A stretch of DNA of 64,000 bases, taken from positions 17,603,957-17,667,956 of the forward strand of contig OZ024874.1 of the NCBI GenBank assembly GCA_964017185.1, written 5' to 3'. Of this stretch, positions 10,976-24,529 are shown one piece after another; within the stretch, counting starts at the first letter, position 1; each line of letters starts with the position of its first letter. The notes below the pieces were generated by a model. It saw only the letters and a list, made by a program, of their open reading frames with translations. It had not been told where the DNA came from and did no database searches. The translations under genes were made by a program, and so were the position numbers. The stretch is from Rugalucina vietnamica. Lineage: Eukaryota > Mollusca > Bivalvia > Lucinida > Lucinidae.

Positions 10976-13076
10976 TAATTATCTGGTACGTATATATATA
11001 ATTATTTCCTTCAAAACCCGTTCATCAAATAAACGTTGCCTTGGAAAGGACATATTAAAAAGAAGGCGTGACACTGGACACCTTTTGACGTAATCACCTG
11101 CCGTAAACGTCACTCAAGGTGTTGAGCGGCACGTTTGATTTTTCTAATGGCATATTGAACAGAGATAAATGGGTAATGATTTTTGAAGTCTACCTGTCTT
11201 ATGATAAATTGTAATTACGCTCATTATTGCTATTTAGTTTCAATAACACCCCATTTATAGGTCCCTGTAGGTAAAAAAGGCCATTTGCTGATAGCCGAAT
11301 TTATAATGTCCAAATTTATACAAAGGACATCTATGGATAAGATGTAGAAAGTCCCTAAATCTCAGATTTGGAATAACGAAATTTTCATGTTATGACAATG
11401 GGTCTGAATTCAAAGTTCATTTTGAAAGAAATGGTAGCTTATTGCATAAAATCTTTAATTTACAATCTTATAGTTTATATCTAGGTGTGTTTCCCCTCTA
11501 GACCCAGCATGTCCTTTTGCCAGTTTATGTATTTTTCAAATTCACACATCATATCAAAGTGGCATCTTGGGTCTAGGGGGGAACAGGGTCAGCAATGGGA
11601 AAATGTGTAATTTCCTGAATTTGTCCATGGGCTAAAATAAAGCTTTTTGTTATGGACAGTTTTAAAGACATCAACTGTAGAACTGTAAACATTCATGGTC
11701 ATATTTCTTGTCAAACCGGTGTCAGGATGCGTATATTTAGGTTATGTAGATGTATTTATAGAGATACAGTACAGGTTCAAAAGTGATTTTGCTTTCAATC
11801 TATGTGTATTGCATGAATGCTTAGAAATGGGAATTCCCAAATGTTAAAATTGACATAAATTGTTTCATTGACTTTAAAAATATGCAAGCACACATTTATA
11901 ATAATGAGCTAGGCATTTTCGTCTATGAAAGTGACATTTGTCAATTAGGGAGTATGCCAATCTAAAGCATAGATGTCCTTTCTTGTGTTTCGGCGCACCG
12001 TAAGGCGGATGCGACGTTTTCCGTTTGCTTTATACACGGGGCTGCTATTTGTAACCTGTTGCATTATATGAAGCTTTATATTGGTTAGCAAAATCTACAG
12101 ATCTTTACTGAACTATAAGTGATACTTTGAATACAACAATAGGCAGATACTTTATTCTGAGACGTCAGACAAAGCACGTCGACGTTTGACAAACTGTGCA
12201 CATCAGACCTACTTAGATTTACGCGTCAAATTATAACATAGTTTTATTAGTGATATTAATCGCTACTTTCTGTTTATATGATTATTGTATATATCATTGT
12301 GTCGCTTTGTTTTCCGTTCAACCAACAGAAAGAGACATGTTCGTAGCATCATCTAGGCACGGTCGTGTCTTTGACACCCCCTCCCCTCCAACGTGTAGCG
12401 CGAAAACCATTCGAGAAAGCTGAGATTCACATTGCCGTTTTTACACTCCACATTATATAGGCCTACTATTGTAAAATAGCGTAACGTAGCGTAACGCTCG
12501 CGTTCATTACATGACTGTTCGATATAAGACCACGTGTAGAGTCAATGACCGACCGACTTGGAAACATGTTTTGACGCCATTTATCTCCCATAAGGCATTC
12601 GAAACCTCATATACAGAAAAAATCCCGTAAAAACCGGGAGAGAAAAAAAAACACGTTAATGTGCTGGGAATACAAATTGAGACTAACCATGATTATTACG
12701 ATGTCTTACATGTAATTAAGAAATAACTGTGACGCATCATAAGAAAACATGACTTCGAGACATTATAGACACGTTATGATGGCTAGAAGTTTGGAATGGA
12801 AAACTGTTAAATGGAAGTATTGTCCAAGCATAAGTAGCAAAATCATAATTTTGGCGCTGATAAGCTGTACGGTTCCGTGCGGCTTATCCACGACTTTGTT
12901 TCTCATTTTACTCGTACAAAGAGGTTTTCTCATACTCAATGGCATCAATATGCATTATTTACCTACAGCATTGTGCATTAGCATTTCCTTAACAATCAAA
13001 GATGACATTCATGTGTGTTCCTGGTACTGCGACAGTACATATACCGCAATGAATGATCAAACTTGTACCAGATATA
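10976..13076. other. AT-rich region with inverted repeats, no gene recognised
   Basis: AAAGGACATCTATG at 11322 recurs inverted at 11956. Inside, TTTCCCCTCTAGACCCAGCATG (11491) faces an imperfect complement near 11568-11590. This suggests an old TIR element at about 11320-11970. A 114-codon open frame at 12749-13093 runs into the mariner terminus and is not convincing. Confidence 0.35.
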
Positions 13077-13934
13077 CGAGGGTCATCCAATAAGTTCTGA
13101 CAATGGCCTCATAAAGTTAATGAAAGGCGTGATTCAGTTAATCATGTACCTGCATATGTATGGACCGACATTAACTGGAAAAATATTAACCATACTGCCA
13201 CGGCAATGGTTGCTAGGCAACTAAAAACCAGAAGGTAAAAGGCTATGGCCGCGACATTATAAGCTCTTTTCATGGCCCAATTTTATTGACATCCTCTTTA
13301 AATTGTTTTATGTAAATGAATAAAGACCGTTTGTACGTCAGGTTTGATTGCCATAGTGAGTGGCTTTGCCTTCAGGTGCAACTTTTGTAGGGTTTTGTTT
13401 TCGATATGTGACCATTTTGACAATCCGGGAATTTTACCTTAAAATTAGGGTTGTACTACAAAGTGTAGTGTATTTTGTATATAACAGTCATTGCAAGTCG
13501 CTTTTTATGTGTGTTCAGAAGACCATACAACACCATCAAAGAATGTATCCATTAATATGTTAGCTGCTTATAGGTAACGGAAGTGTTGAAAATATATAGT
13601 AACACTTATAGTGAGGAAACTTGTCAATTTTCCGTTGTTGCCGGGCAACTAGGCTCGCCCAAAGCTACTGAGTCAACGTTATTGCAATAGCTGCTTTTGT
13701 GGAACTCTTGGTAGTAGTATTCAAAATATCTCACCGCAACTTTCGTGGCCATGAGCTCTGACAGTGCTGCATACCAATTTGTTATGTAGCATTCAATCAG
13801 ATTGTAATAGAGACTTCATATTTCATACACCAGTAGGCAACATCAATGACCACATACGATTAACAAAATTATTCTGATTTTATACACCGTTTAAGAGATA
13901 TGAGAACATTGTCAGAACTTATTTGATGGCCCCG
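13077..13934. mobile_element. Non-autonomous Tc1/mariner-type element (858 bp)
   Basis: Flanked by TA on both sides. The left end CGAGGGTCATCCAATAAGTT and the reverse right end CGGGGCCATCAAATAAGTTC pair over about 28 bp, continuing as CTGACAATG. No transposase frame is visible inside, so mobilisation would need enzyme in trans. Confidence 0.8.
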
Positions 13935-14971
13935 TACATATGTGCACAGGCGTGGCAGTTAACTTTGGCACTTTCTCAGTATCGTATACGTTGTATTTTC
14001 TTCAACGTCAATTTATCTTCGTGTCACCATCTAGAGATATCTTTTTGCAGGTCCCTCATTAACACCATAACAATTATGTTCGAACATTAAATTGACACGT
14101 ATTGACACCTTATGAACATAAAAACACCATCTGAATACATAATAAGTGACAATCTTGTGTTAAATCATAGCTTAACTACTGAATGCGTTGTCGGAATAAC
14201 ATCTCTGACGATGGATTGTTTTCAACAGACAATAAATTAACGCTTTATGGATTTTACGGCTGTAAAATATGGATCCACTTTTCACTGATTTAAGCGAAAT
14301 TTGAAGGAAAAATTGGGCCCTTAATTCCTATTAAATGGAAACTGATTTTTATTAACCCTCTTGTAATGCCTAGTTACCACACCTATTTAAGTTTTATTGG
14401 GCTCTATTTTAAATATACGTGTAGGCTAAACTTCCTTGATAAACTGATTTTAAAAAAACAAACCTGGACAAAAGTAAAACTCAGACAATGATCAGTAAAG
14501 TAACTTTTATGGGCAAAGTTAAGTTGACCCTGATTAACTAACAGCCTATTATAAGTGAAAGCAATAAATTATATAATAGGCGTTGTTGTCATATTAAATC
14601 CCCAACAGTTTCATCACTGCACGAGGCACGATGACGTCACATTCCCAGCAGCAACAGGCTTGGTCTTATTTTCTCACTTTTTTCGTCGTTTTTATGATTT
14701 ATCATATTACATCTGCAATAAAACTCGTAAAACATAAGTAGTTAGGACATTTATGGTCGTCGTAATGGCCTAAATGTTGTTATTCTGATGGTGTGGCATT
14801 ACTTTTTGTGAAAAATGGTTGTAGGCCAGACTGAAGTGTAATTCTAGAAGCCAGCTAGAAAAGTTGAAAATAAAATAAATCTTCTGTACATCCCTACATA
14901 TGCATAAAGCATGATAGTTGAGAATATTTATACATAAACTTTGCTAATGCAAAGACAAGTTGGATTCAGTA
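13935..14971. other. AT-rich intergenic stretch, nothing recognised
   Basis: No coherent frame, RNA gene or shared repeat was recognised. Confidence 0.5.
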
Positions 14972-16614
14972 TTACGGAAGCGTATATGTGCACCCTGTTG
15001 ATGCTTTAGTTGGCATCATCTCGACTTTGCGTTTGTCGATTTGTTTAGTTGATCTACCAAATCTCGACAAATTAATGTCTAGATGTCGAGTTAAAATGAC
15101 ACAAATCGATACACTTTCATTCTGATAGGATTTGAAGTTGCAATAATCTTCTCGGATAATCGAACTAATTATGTTAATCGTCAAGAACTATCTTGTGAAA
15201 CATAATCATAGTGTTATCTTTATTTAAATAATGCAACTTCTAGAGATGATTATGTCGAAATAACACATTGTAACGAAACAGTTTGAAATAAATTTCGCAC
15301 CGATCAGAGTTATATTGCAATATACTTCTAGACTTATCCAACTGACTTTACTAGTCGATATTAGTTAAGTCGTATAATAACATAAAATGAAACCAGAAGG
15401 GCATTAATAGATACCTGTATGTCTCAGCTACGATCAGATGCAAATTTTTGTTTCACCAGTTTTTAGAAGTGTTTTGTCAAAGTTGCACCCTAGGCTTTAT
15501 TTCACTTTTTCCAAATTCTATAGGTTAAACAGTTTCGGAAAATATAATACCTGTTTATCATACTATGTCCAAGAATTCCGTTGTATCCAAAACACGATTT
15601 CAACCTAAATAATGATGAAACGGGGAGCCAACTTCTTACTTAGGAATCAGATTTGGCCGAAACTTTATATGATTGAAGCTTATATGTGTATATCCTGGCT
15701 ACAAATAAGTTTGAACAAAATCAGACCATTAGCTAGCTAGAAAATAAGAAAACATTGTTTTCGCCATTAACCAAATGTGACCATTCCGTTGCCATGGTAA
15801 CCAGAGTTTTGATCTATTCCACCCTATATTCTAATGAAACGTTTGTCCCGCTAAAAAGCACCATGTGAAATTTGATGGCTCTGGGTTTATTGGTTTCAGA
15901 AATTTTGCATTTTTGTTGTAAATATTTTCTCTACGGACAGGACATTTTTGACCAAACTATTACTTCTATTATTGAACATTGTCATTGGTGCTGGTATGAT
16001 ATTTTCTCATGACAATTATCAGTTCTGAAGACTCGACCCCCATGTGATTTTAAACTTCCAGATAGAGAAATGAATGTCTTTCGGACAGGACACTTTTTTG
16101 TTACATCATCTTCATTAATTTGCTATATAAATTTCTGTCCAGTGATAATAGTAATCCAAACGACTAGTTATTTTAGGTATGTCATCACTTTAGAATATCC
16201 CAGTTTGACACATGTCAGCAGCTATAGTAATAATGGCATAACTAAAAAACAAATAATTGTAGCCCATTCAAATAAACGACAGAATACTACAGACTATGCA
16301 CATAAAGTGTCAGTTTCAATCCCCTTAAACATAAAAAGAAGCAATTTTCAAGTGAGCCAGTATAACACCTGTTTTGGGGATATTTTTGGTTATTTAAACT
16401 TAAACTGTGAAAAATGGTTTGTCCAATCAACATGAAATTTTTAGGCTAGGGAGAGATACTTGATTCTGACATCCTGCAATTCAATTTAAGTATGTTAGAG
16501 TTGAAGTATTTGTTAAACAACTGCATTACACTTGATAAAATAAAACAAAAAATTATGTGATCTTGGCTGACCCCTGTAGCATACAAAAACTGACAGTATG
16601 GTACCGGTTGAAAC

Positions 16615-17330
16615 ATCTCGCATACAACTACCACAGTTGGCAGTAGGGTACCTGTAGTTTCCTGTAGCCTACCGCAACTGAAAGTAGGATACCGGTCAAT
16701 ACCTTTAGCTTATCACAACTGATAGTGGGGTACCAACAGGTACCTCTAGCCTATCGAAACTGATAGAAAGGCTAGAGTAACCGGCCCGTATGCTTCAGTT
16801 GTTGAAGGCTACATGTACCTACCCCTGCTCGTTCGTCTCTCACTAATGAGAAAGACAATCATTATTTCTTGAATAGGTTCGTGTGTGTTGGTGAGTTCTT
16901 TGATGGCTGACTAGGCCAATTCTGGCTCTAAACTGTCGGTTGCAAGTAGAGCATGTCAATGCCATGGTATCAGCATGTACGTACCGGTATCGTACTGTCA
17001 GCTGTGGTAGGCTACAGTTACCTACCAATATATTTCTATCAATTGTGATAGGCTAGAGGTACCTGTTGGTACCATACTATCAGTTGTGGTAGGCTAAAGG
17101 TATTGACCGGTATCTTATTTTCAGATGTGGTAGGCTACAGGAAACTACAGGTACCCTACTGTCAACTGTAGTAGGCTACAGGTATATACCGCTACCCTGT
17201 TGTCAGTTCTGGTAGTCTACAGGTACCTGCCAGTCAGTTGTTGTTTGCGAGGGGTACCAACCGATACCTTACTTTCAGTTGTTGTATGCTACAGGTATCT
17301 ATCTACTGGTGCCCTACTGGTATCATGTTT
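16615..17330. repeat. Nested palindromic minisatellite (about 45-bp unit)
   Basis: Units of the type CAGTTGTGGTAGGCTACAGG plus TACC-rich spacers occur as a tandem array in one orientation at 17005-17300, and as the complement at 16630-16775. The order of variants is mirrored: 16630-16770 read in reverse lines up with 17037-17170. It is therefore an array that has been inverted and duplicated around a centre near 16800-17000. Confidence 0.8.
16843..16980 (-). pseudogene. Retrotransposon-type C2H2 zinc-finger tail
   Basis: On the minus strand a frame reads LTCSTCNRQFRARIGLVSHQ followed by RTH, then about 16 residues to a stop. The C-x2-C-x12-H-x3-H spacing and the RIGLxSHxRxH signature resemble the single finger at the C-terminus of many invertebrate non-LTR retrotransposon polyproteins. 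Nothing of endonuclease or RT remains beside it. It sits in the spacer of the palindromic minisatellite. Confidence 0.55.
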
Positions 17331-17733
17331 TATACAACTTAACTTATATCGACTAATAAAATCAGTTGGATAAGTCGAGAAGTATGTTGCAATATAACTT
17401 TGATCGGTGCGAAATTTATTTCAAAATGTTTTGTTACAATGTGTTATTTCGACATAATCATCTCTAGAAGATGCAGTATTTAAATAAAGATAACACTATG
17501 ATTATGTTTCACAAGATAATTCTAGACGTTAACATAATCAATTCGATTATCCGAGAAGATTATTGCAACTTTAAATCCTATCAGAATGAACGTATATCGT
17601 TTTGTGTCATATTAACTCGACATCTAGTCATTAATTTGTCGAGATGTGGTAGATCAACCAAACAAATCGACAAACGCAAAGTCGAGATGATACCAACTAA
17701 AGCAACAACACGGTGCACATATACGCTTCCGTA

Positions 17734-18489
17734 CAGTATAGATGATAAAAAGAAAATTAATTTTCATCTGGCCGAGAGAGTGCCTTTAATTCAAGTTTGG
17801 TAACAGAAACATAGAATAAATCTAGAAATGATGTTGAAATTATGCAAATCTATTTAAATTGGTAGATTCACTTATTTAAATTGATGGAATAACTTTTATT
17901 TTGTATAACCACAAGTAGCAGCGTCAGTAATCGCAATGCCAAAATGATAGGTCAAGATACTCCTATTATTTGCATTTTAAATCTATTTGATTAAATATGC
18001 CCTGACAAATGACATAGAGATACTTTCGCATCATGCTAACATACGCATACAGTTTCGATCCTAAACCTCACTTTAAAGTACAGGTTGGTTTATGTGTTAC
18101 GCGAGTGAAGGGGTTTGGGGTATTCGCGAATACAATAATAGCTGCGCAGATATATTAAGGACAACCGCACATTTTCAGTTAGTGTCAAATCAGTTTAGTT
18201 TTCATTGCTCTGTCGTAGTATTCGTAAAATAGCAGAAAGTAGCAGAACAAAAATACAATGTACCATAAGCGTGATAACATACTGGACTTATAAGAAATAT
18301 CACTTTCCCGATTTGCTCATACCCAATCATTAAAATATCGCATTACGTAATACGTATAAATCACGAATCTGTTTTAAACGATTTTAAATTCTAGACTGAA
18401 AGCGACAAATACTGCTAGACACCCGACAACCTGACACTGATCGAAAACAAAATTTGAGCCGCTGCTCCCCCCCCCCCCCAAAAAAAAAC
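17734..18489. other. Intergenic, nothing recognised
   Basis: No coherent coding or shared repeat was recognised. A poly-C run followed by poly-A lies at 18466-18488. Confidence 0.5.
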
Positions 18490-18645
18490 CCAAACAATTT
18501 GCATATGCGAAAACAAAAACGCAGATCAGCTGTGCAGTAACTGCATAGCTGATCAGCGCCAGTTTGTTTTCGCTTCATGGATAGAACAATTCCTCTTCTA
18601 CATATATCCAAAATTTTAAGCATCTAGCATACAGGGTGTGAGGCT
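18490..18645 (+). mobile_element. Foldback MITE, family P2 (partial)
   Basis: Contains the P2 palindrome GCGAAAACAAAAACGCAGAT ... ATCAGCGCCAGTTTGTTTTCGC and the following GATAGAACAATTCCTCTTCT segment. The left end is lost or replaced by the poly-C/poly-A tract, and the right terminus is degenerate (GTGAGGCTCA). Confidence 0.7.
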
Positions 18646-21360
18646 CAAACTTTGTCCTATACTGTTCAGTGGACGTGTCTTACTCTTCAGGTTATTTTGA
18701 CAGTTAATCCAAAAAGATGACCGAATTGTAATACAATCAAGGAAATATGCTTTGATACTGAATTACGTAAATTACGGAGTTGCATGTTATGAGTATTTTA
18801 GAGCAAATGCGGTGGTACCAAAGACACGTCAAGATATCCGATGAGCGACACTGATATTCGCGGATGCATGAAATGAAACCCACTTTTATCGCGTCTGAAA
18901 CGGTCACCCTATTTAGTGCAAACGATTTCAACCCACTATTAAGTATCTGCGTTTATTTTATTGGCTTGCTGCCAATTCCAGCGGTAAAGGATTCGGAGAA
19001 TTCCGGAAGGGAAGCGTCACTAATGAAGAAGCCATGGCGCATGCAAACTGTTCGTTCGAATGCTAATGTTCACTTTGGGCCTTTTAAAAGTCATTCCTTG
19101 AACAATCGTATTACGCCCTAGCAAATTAGGCCAACGATCCCTACTTAGATCAGTTAAGTTGTTAATTTGAAATTTGAACTGGTTTATATGCGTTTTAAGC
19201 AATATAAATGATAATGATAAATGATTGATGACATAGATTTGAATTTATACCAGCCCCACATTATATAACAAAGAAAGCAACCTTTATTAACCAGTGACTT
19301 TGATTATAGACACAATCAGCCAGCGGCATGAAACCCACCCGTTTGTTGCAAAGAAGAATAAGAATGTAATATGCAGAAACTTAGGAATTTGCTGATCAAC
19401 ACTGCGAGGATGCAGTGTGATTTTGGAATTTTAGCATAGGCCACATTTTGCTCGTTGGGCGGCTCGTATAACAAGAAGCATTACATTATGATAGATCACT
19501 AACCTCTCACTGTTAATAGAATCTGCACGCGCTGTTGTCACTTACCCGATCACTGCTTATTTGAAAAGGTCAGCACACCAGCGTATCAACAGCTCATTAA
19601 AATAGAAAGTGAAACTTGTCAGGATTATGAACCCAGGCTGTTGCTAGCACGAGTCACTAATTCGAATCAACTTCGCATCGTTGAACGACTAAAGGTTAAA
19701 GTTACCGATAATTTTGATACTGGTAGAAGTGCGGGTTTTGGACTGTGTCAGTCTCAGAACGACCAGATAAAATACTACCTCAAATATGATAGTGATATAC
19801 CAAGACTTAGGAGTCGTTGAAGTTTTTATGTCAAGAGAGACTATTCTTCCAGAAATAAGCGAAAAATAACCTAGAATCTGTTATGTTCGGGTACGACATG
19901 TCTGGATTCGATTCTGGGAAAGTTTTGGACCGACAGTCCGATATTTCTGTATCATGCCGCCGGTCATAAGTACGTCATACAAAACCTAGTTCCACATAAT
20001 TTAGTAACATTTACGAAACATACCATAGCATGGCGTGGTTTTCTCATGCAGTTGTTAAGATCTACTTAATGATTAAGTATCTATCAGCATGCTATGTAAA
20101 GGTCTCACCCCTTAATGAAAACTCGACACTAGCATTATATAACTTGTCATATATGATAGATGCAGCCTCGTGCAGCTTTTAAGAATAGACATGTACGAAT
20201 CACAAGAGAATCTGTCGAAAGTTTATCTCAAATGTGCAAGTTGTGGTCAATTATATATTTCAATAGATCTGTCTGCGATTTTACAGTAGTGAAATTGGCA
20301 GGTTAAAAACACATCTCCAATTAAAAAAAAGAGGATTTTATGAAAGATAAGGTGTGAATTATTCAACACCCTGACACAGAGCCATGCATTTGTTCAATTG
20401 TCGACGCTTTCTCTCATTCCTTTGCTAAAACAGGTCGGGGCCACAATCGTACGAGTTGGTTCTAAAAGGCAAACGTATCATGTCTAGTATAAAAGCACTT
20501 AGTTTGAATTTGATTTTCATTTTTCAAAATCAGATTTTCCCCAATTTTGCTTTAAATATTGCAGTTGGTGTACATCTTCGCAAGTCAACAGTACTTAGTC
20601 CACTTTGAATAAACGAAGACGATGTGGGCTGGGTACCATTGGTTTACGGAAATTAGTAGGTGTACTAACTGACTACAAGGCTATTGTAATCAACAGGTTG
20701 ATTTGTAAGGTAGCGACATATTCATCACTCTACAGTGAGCCTAGGATTCTGCATTCATTAAGCGCATGTTATATCAAATTTAAGGCACCCTACTTGCACA
20801 TCATCAGTCTTTCATTTTCTATTTGAAATATATTTATGAAGTCTAATATAATTGAAATTACAACCGGGTTGCCCAGTTACTCAGTGACCCTACTTTCAAA
20901 TTATCGTACCGTTTCAACATGCCTTCATATTGTCTCATATTCACCAAATGCTTAACAACGTTTTGACATAGAAACAAAAACGACCTACATGCACATGGAA
21001 AGTTAAATGTTGACCAACGTCAAATTTCCTGATTTTAGACGAACGTCATTCAAGTTACGAGTAAAATGACGATTCTATTAGCGTTACCTGCCTGTCATTT
21101 TTTCCATTGTCTCACTAAAAAGAAAGCGAAGAGAAAAAAAAAACAACACTTTTATTTTTCGAAAAGTAAAAGGCATTGTACCAAAGAAAAAAAAAAAAAG
21201 ACAAACCCAGACCCCAGGCGGGAAAAGAAATAATGATACCAGAAATCCATCGAAACATGAAATAAGAAACGTACAGGTATTTTGTGAATAAAAAGGGTTC
21301 GGTACCGCTTTTAGGGGTACTTAGTTCGTGGAATCCAAATTTCAATGCCTGTCAATATTT
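18646..21360. other. AT-rich intergenic stretch, nothing recognised
   Basis: Scattered short frames only. Homopolymer runs sit near 21134-21150 and 21184-21200. No splice-bounded exon or shared repeat was recognised. Confidence 0.45.
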
Positions 21361-21375
21361 TAGGTAGAACCTGCT

Positions 21376-21399
21376 TTTTTTTTTTTTTTTTTTTTTTTG
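21376..21399. repeat. Poly-T tract
   Basis: An uninterrupted T run of more than 20 bases. It may be the poly-A tail of a minus-strand retroposed piece, but no matching target-site duplication was found. Confidence 0.7.
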
Positions 21400-21800
21400 G
21401 TAATATTATATTGTAATTACCATTGACATAAAATAATGATACACCGTGAAGAGCAAGAGAAATTGTTTACAAGTATAAGCTTTCTGGAAAGTTGTTTCCT
21501 GTGGCAAACGATGCTGGTTGAAATGATGACATGAATTCCGGTTTTTAGTGTTATGGAGTACATTTTAGTCAGTGGGTTGAAAAGTTCTTTCAGTAACCTT
21601 CCGGCACTTGTCAGGGCAAAAGTACTTTGCGGTTGATCCTTAAATCAAATTCCGGTAGTATTTTGACAACATCCATTGTTTTAATATGGACGCATCATAA
21701 AATAATGTACCAGTTTATCATGCCAAAGGGATCACTTTTGGATTTGTCAATTTAAAGTTAATGATAACTCTGAACTCCTCAGCCCCTTTTGACGGCTATT

Positions 21801-22078
21801 CCATCATTAAGAGTTTTTGATTTTTCTGAGAATTGGGAGTGACTTTTAGTTTTTATTTCATTTTTAAAAAAATAAAATTCCTCTTATCAAACAGAATAGC
21901 CCGGCTCTGTCACTTCTAGAGACTTTTTGCTACAGTGTCCATCATTAAGAGTTTTTGATTTTTTTCTGAGAATTGGGAGTGACTTTTAGTTTTTATTTCA
22001 TTTTTTAAAAAATAAAATTCCTCTTATCAAACAGAATAGCCCGGCTCTGTCACTTCTAGAGACTTTTTGCTACAGTGT
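21801..22078 (+). repeat. 138-bp tandem duplication, two near-identical copies
   Basis: CCATCATTAAGAGTTTTTGA starts at 21801 and again at 21939. The two units differ essentially only in homopolymer lengths (TTTTTCTG versus TTTTTTTCTG, and A/T run lengths). The near-identity indicates a recent event. Confidence 0.9.
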
Positions 22079-22116
22079 CCAACAAAGAGGGCACTTGGCA
22101 TATGTTGGTTAACAAA

Positions 22117-22202
22117 TATGCAATCACTTTAATGCTGCACAGCGTCGGTGCATATCTATTAGATATGCACTGGCGTTGTAGAGCAGTTAAAGTGGTTGCA
22201 TA
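22117..22202. repeat. Small foldback hairpin
   Basis: TATGCAATCACTTTAA at the left pairs with TTAAAGTGGTTGCATA at the right, and GTGCATATCT pairs with AGATATGCAC around a 3-base loop. The arms are about 40 bp with a few mismatches, so this is a compact hairpin, possibly a tiny MITE. Confidence 0.8.
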
Positions 22203-24506
22203 AAAAAACTTTTTCGCGCGACAATACAATTTCAACCATCTGTTAGACAGTCCTTGAAAAATAAATGAGTGATTTCACAAGTAAATCACTGTTAATTACC
22301 ATAAGCACGTCAGTGTAGATTGCAGATTTTATTTATGTATTTTCACACGTGGACATCGCGTACATAGACACTGTCATTCGAATCAATTTGACATTGTGCT
22401 GTTGTCAAATTAACATGCCGATCTAATGATCCTTTTAACTAAATTGTCCATTATAGGGCATATAGATAATTTAAAGCTGTACCGGTTCCATTAACGAAGA
22501 GTTGTGCCATTTTGCATTTACGCCAAGTGTTCAATTAATAGACGCCAACTTTTGCGAATTCCAACACAGTACATGTACTGTCTATGTATAAGTTGCCGGA
22601 CAATGAACACATGTGTGATGAAACGGTACTGAACAAATTTACTTAAGATACTAGATGCTAACTTAAGTTGTTCCATACATATATATTTTAGATTGCTTTG
22701 GTAATTATTCGTTTGTTGGAAGTGACTGTTAAAACATTCGACCGAATTGTCAGGACTGAAATCAGTTTTAATATTCATTGATGAAATATTGACCCCATTT
22801 CATATTTTGGTCAACCAACGTAGTGGAAAGAAGATAAGATGCGTATTTACAACTTTCTTCAACCCACTTTATGAATCCAATTCAGATTTGGTTTGTTTTA
22901 TGATGACACTGTACAAATATTCTTACGAATAAGGAGTGTATCAAGATAACCAAACAGATGTCCCGTTGTATACAGAAATTGTGCCGTATCGACTGAAACC
23001 TTCATTCAAACCCGAATGCACTGATATTCCTACTGCTCCGGCTGATAAACGATTTGTATTTCACGCCATGACATTCCCAGTTTTTTTTTCCTTAATTCGA
23101 AAATTCTATCTAAACTCAAGTAAAACTTGGATTCTGTAGCTTCACAGGCTACTTTGTATCAGAACTGATCCAAAGCTGGTCTTTGTTGCAACGAGGTTGG
23201 ATTAATGATCATCATAAATTCCAGAAAAAAGAAATGTTAACGAGTACTTGAAGTCTTACCGTAAAGAAAAACAAACTACGATACCCTTGTCCAAGAAAGT
23301 CTAAGCAATCGTGACTAGAAGTTCTAAATTACATCCCTACTAACATGAAAGTTGATTCGGACAGTAAAGGCAGTAACGGACATTACAGATTCGCATTGTT
23401 ATCTCATAAAATGTTTTGTCATGGTGTGGCTGGCGTATGAATCAACAAAAAAAAGGAATATTTACAGTCTTCCTATTCTAACATTGCTGTCATACATTCC
23501 AAATACATGTATTTTCATAGTTTTGCTTTAAAACGAATACCCGTAAGAACCACATAAATGAAAAAGTTACGTTTTTCTGATACTACAATAGTGAATATTA
23601 CAAATGCGCCAAGAAACGATATAATCGGACACTATTCAATGTACATTGCTAATTTGGACATTTAAATGCCTTATCATAATAAACCGCAACCTCTCAAATA
23701 TAGATATTCAATGTTTCAGTCACGCTTAAGCCCTAACCAGTTGAAATAGGGACGTGAAAAGAAAATTCTAAATCACTGCGACAAATATTGTGATACTATT
23801 GACATAAAATTTTACAATTAATAATAATATCAAGTAAATTCTTCCCTAAATAATTTTAAATTTTGTTTAAAAAATAGCTTGGTCATGACAAAACCATGTA
23901 TAGGTTTCTCTATCGGAATAAATGCGAACTGGAAGTTTCAACGTAAAGACGGCGTAGCTCTGAAGGCAGTTGATCGGACTTCGTTAAGACTTTTTTCACA
24001 TGGTCTCTATACCGTACACCATGAGGACACTCTCCCCCATTTACCATTAATGCGAAAACTTGCCCCGGTCTACGTTGTAAGAACCCCATAGAGTGTTTTT
24101 CTCACAGCGATAGCATCCCTTGAAGTCGTCGGCAATACTAAGTCACCATTTTCTGTGCCAATTTGATAACTCCGTATGTAAACTTATACAAATATGAACA
24201 AATATTGATATTTTAAGTTTGTTACAGTGTCCTAATAATGTGAAAAGAAATCTAACTAAAAAGTGTTAGCTTAAAATATTTCAGAAATAAGGCCCAGATT
24301 TACAAATACACATGTAAATGCAATATTTAAGCCAAATTTCATTAACCTGACTCGGGGGTGGTACAAGGTCCAAATGTTATATAGAAAAGTAGCAAGAATT
24401 TTCGGAGTGTCCGTCATTATCCTGCTTAAAATGTTGAAATTTTCAGCTCTTAAAAATCATAGGTTATACACAAATAATACACAAATAATATGAGATTATA
24501 AGTACA
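22203..24506. other. Intergenic, nothing firmly recognised
   Basis: Short frames at 22936-23139 and 23879-24091 have ordinary-looking composition, but I recognise no family and see no splice support. No shared repeats. Confidence 0.45.
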
Positions 24507-24529
24507 ATCAATCAATCAATCAATCAATC
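24507..24529 (+). repeat. (AATC)n microsatellite
   Basis: Five to six uninterrupted AATC units. Confidence 0.9.

Larger units (their letters stand above)
14972..17733. mobile_element. Long inverted-repeat element (400-bp arms, about 2 kb loop)
   Basis: The left arm (14972-15374) matches the reverse complement of 17337-17733 along nearly its whole length. For example, GGAAGCGTATATGTGCACC at the left end faces GGTGCACATATACGCTTCC at the right end. Open frames read outward through both arms (15184 to 14972 on minus; from 17471 on plus) and encode nearly the same peptide. The similarity extends through non-coding flanks, so this need not mean selection. The loop holds a nested palindromic minisatellite. 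No transposase is recognised. Confidence 0.75.

Noticed and set aside
12749..13093. 114-codon plus-strand frame with a hydrophobic middle
   Set aside because: Its last codons lie in the mariner-type terminal repeat at 13077, so the frame end is fortuitous; no homolog recognised.
16070..16435. 121-codon plus-strand frame in the loop of the long inverted-repeat element
   Set aside because: No family, no splice or duplicate support; expected by chance in AT-rich DNA of this length.
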